Of a stretch of 64,000 bases of DNA, positions 63,801 through 64,000 are shown in pieces. Source of the stretch: Pandoraea sp. PE-S2T-3 (GTDB lineage Bacteria > Pseudomonadota > Gammaproteobacteria > Burkholderiales > Burkholderiaceae); assembly GCF_002179965.1 (NCBI RefSeq), contig NZ_NGUQ01000037.1, forward strand, positions 682,001 to 746,000, given 5' to 3'. The notes under the pieces were generated by a model. That model saw nothing but the letters and a program-made list of their open reading frames with translations, ran no database searches and was not told the DNA's origin. Within the stretch, counting starts at the first letter, position 1, and each line of letters opens with the position of its first letter. The position numbers and the translations under genes were made by a program.

Positions 63801-64000
63801 GTCAACACGGTGGTCATGAAGCTCGACGTTCAGGCGTCGGGCACGCTATCCGGGCTGATCTCGCAGGTGCGCGAGACGGCGCTGGAGGCACAGCAGCATC
63901 AGGACCTGCCGTTCGACGTGCTGCTCGATACGCTGGCACCGCGCCGCAGTCTTGGCCAGACACCGCTGTTTCAGGTGATGTACAACCACGTGCAGCAGGA
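60891..64000 (+). CDS. NRPS, starter: fatty-acyl-AMP ligase, carrier protein and condensation domain (3' end outside window)
   Basis: Open to the right edge, at least 1036 residues. Domains in order: fatty-acyl-AMP ligase (about 1-590; P-loop YTSGSTSAPKGVMVTHGNL near 165-185, FVSWLPLPHDMGM, VYPCYGLAEATL, RTGDLG, GLPKTSSGKLQRS), carrier protein with phosphopantetheine serine in FRLGGNSIQA (Ser619), and a condensation domain beginning PLTHAQHRLWFLW (about 685) with HHIVCDAWS (814-822). A FAAL followed by a carrier loads a fatty acid, so the product is N-acylated. The WLPLPHDMGM block supports FAAL over an amino-acid adenylation domain. The next adenylation domain, needed to predict the first residue, is outside the window. 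Confidence 0.9.
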   Translation, partial: MSQTPKHMVEQLQSLAIERPDDIALICVQTGGETSHSYAELDQRANALAQRLGGGARKGERAILLMDSGLSYFTAFFGCLYAGVLAVPAFAPGRTRDAYAERLRVMLADAEARWVLVTPEHAQIARSLLAMYGEAAELIVIDDSVDPELTERVAIELAPHDIAFLQYTSGSTSAPKGVMVTHGNLIANEVAIQERLGVTASDVFVSWLPLPHDMGMIGTMLQPVYTGIPLVLMSPNHFLEQPIRWLEAIARHGGTISGGPDFSYRLLTERVRDAQMEGLDLSGWRVAFSGSEPVRHDTLCAFVERFSAWGFDAAAVYPCYGLAEATLLVTGVTRAGGMSAFSVDGADGESKHLVSCGNVARDHEVRIVDPSSGRALGDGEIGEIRFNGPSVTAGYWRNPAASAATFVEDDGRRWLRTGDLGMTQGGQLYVTGRVKDMIIVRGQNVYPQDVEQAIEAELDVVRAGRVSAFPVEIDGREGIGLAAEVSRRTQKLLTPAQIVDELDAIVAPRFGEALGVVVLLNPGGLPKTSSGKLQRSAAARGWRERTLDAWAVYANGVFDDAYGASHNHAPGAEPQGGQSQSGNGATAEIATRLAAIWAEVLGRQVDPASAHFFRLGGNSIQAVQLAARVQAAFHVPFDVRDVFEQSKLPDAAVTITQRQGASGQTDAAVAVPPISRHADSDAAAPLTHAQHRLWFLWNLDPSDTAYHVGGRLTFDASPDVPALQAALRAAITRHSALRTTFDTDAQGEPVQRVAGASVASRFELTHTTLESGNTLNDAAQAWIDAPFDLRNGPVVRATLFETPDRRAHLVVALHHIVCDAWSMQGFVDALADDYRTCLTGESPLTGLESDLKYTDFAVWQRDLRDHESRKRELAYWCARLGDEPAATILGDRTRTGNAARRAATHSFDLPPSVLSGLAAAAASNGVTPSMLILAALGLVLRRHTASDDVRIGMPVANRQHGGTASLMGLFVNTVVMKLDVQASGTLSGLISQVRETALEAQQHQDLPFDVLLDTLAPRRSLGQTPLFQVMYNHVQQ

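Overview
The window is GC-rich (roughly 60-65% by eye) and reads as a chromosomal segment of a beta-proteobacterium in the Burkholderiaceae, most like Pandoraea, Burkholderia or Paraburkholderia. The genus is an inference from gene content: nicotinate catabolism through maleamate, an NRPS siderophore locus with a FAAL starter, many LysR and MFS genes, and GTG/TTG starts. I saw no rRNA, tRNA, CRISPR array, transposase or phage gene.

Layout. 1-7985 (+): the 3' part of a spermidine-synthase-like membrane protein, then a tightly coupled moxR/DUF58/DUF4381/batA/batB/batD operon (AAA+ ATPase plus von Willebrand A proteins of the cell envelope). 8027-11204 (-): a PqiB-type MCE protein, a glycine-zipper lipid-envelope type protein and an outer-membrane barrel. 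11601-16757 (+): four further predicted outer-membrane barrels, two of them Omp85-type without POTRA domains, with a 200-residue coiled-coil protein of unknown role. 16809-20435: an unusual argininosuccinate-lyase-family enzyme with a signal peptide, its divergent LysR regulator and a PAP2 phosphatase.

20574-40647 is the core of the window. A complete nicotinate pathway is encoded: nicA (2Fe-2S subunit), a triheme cytochrome protein carrying a broken molybdopterin domain, a separate intact molybdopterin subunit, xdhC, nicC, nicX, nicD, nicF and nicE, with a MarR regulator and an MFS carrier. On the far left of this region lie nadC (quinolinate phosphoribosyltransferase) and a fusion of PhnN (ribose 1,5-bisphosphate kinase) with an AMP-phosphorylase-type enzyme. 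A 19-bp identical motif lies upstream of nadC and of nicC, and related sites lie before nicE and the MarR gene, so nadC and the fusion appear to belong to the nicotinate regulon. My main hypothesis is that NadC, the phosphorylase domain and the PhnN domain form a PRPP-regenerating cycle that converts quinolinate into nicotinate for catabolism. An ABC importer (37250-40647) follows the MarR gene.

41001-51872: a TonB-dependent receptor, an APC permease, an MHS-family carrier, a LysR regulator, a two-component flavin monooxygenase (LLM oxygenase plus flavin reductase), an XRE-cupin regulator, a DadA-like oxidase and a small cupin; this looks like an accessory catabolic segment for nitrogenous substrates.

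51838-64000 is a siderophore locus. A NodT-type outer-membrane lipoprotein, MacB and MacA form an export pump on the minus strand. Divergently, mbtH, a type II thioesterase, a SznF/GrbD-like cupin enzyme, a YqcI/YcgG-family protein and an NRPS beginning with a fatty-acyl-AMP ligase run off the right edge. Two Fur-box-like sites sit in the divergent promoter. The pair of cupin enzyme and YqcI/YcgG protein points to a C-diazeniumdiolate (graminine-type) acylated siderophore.
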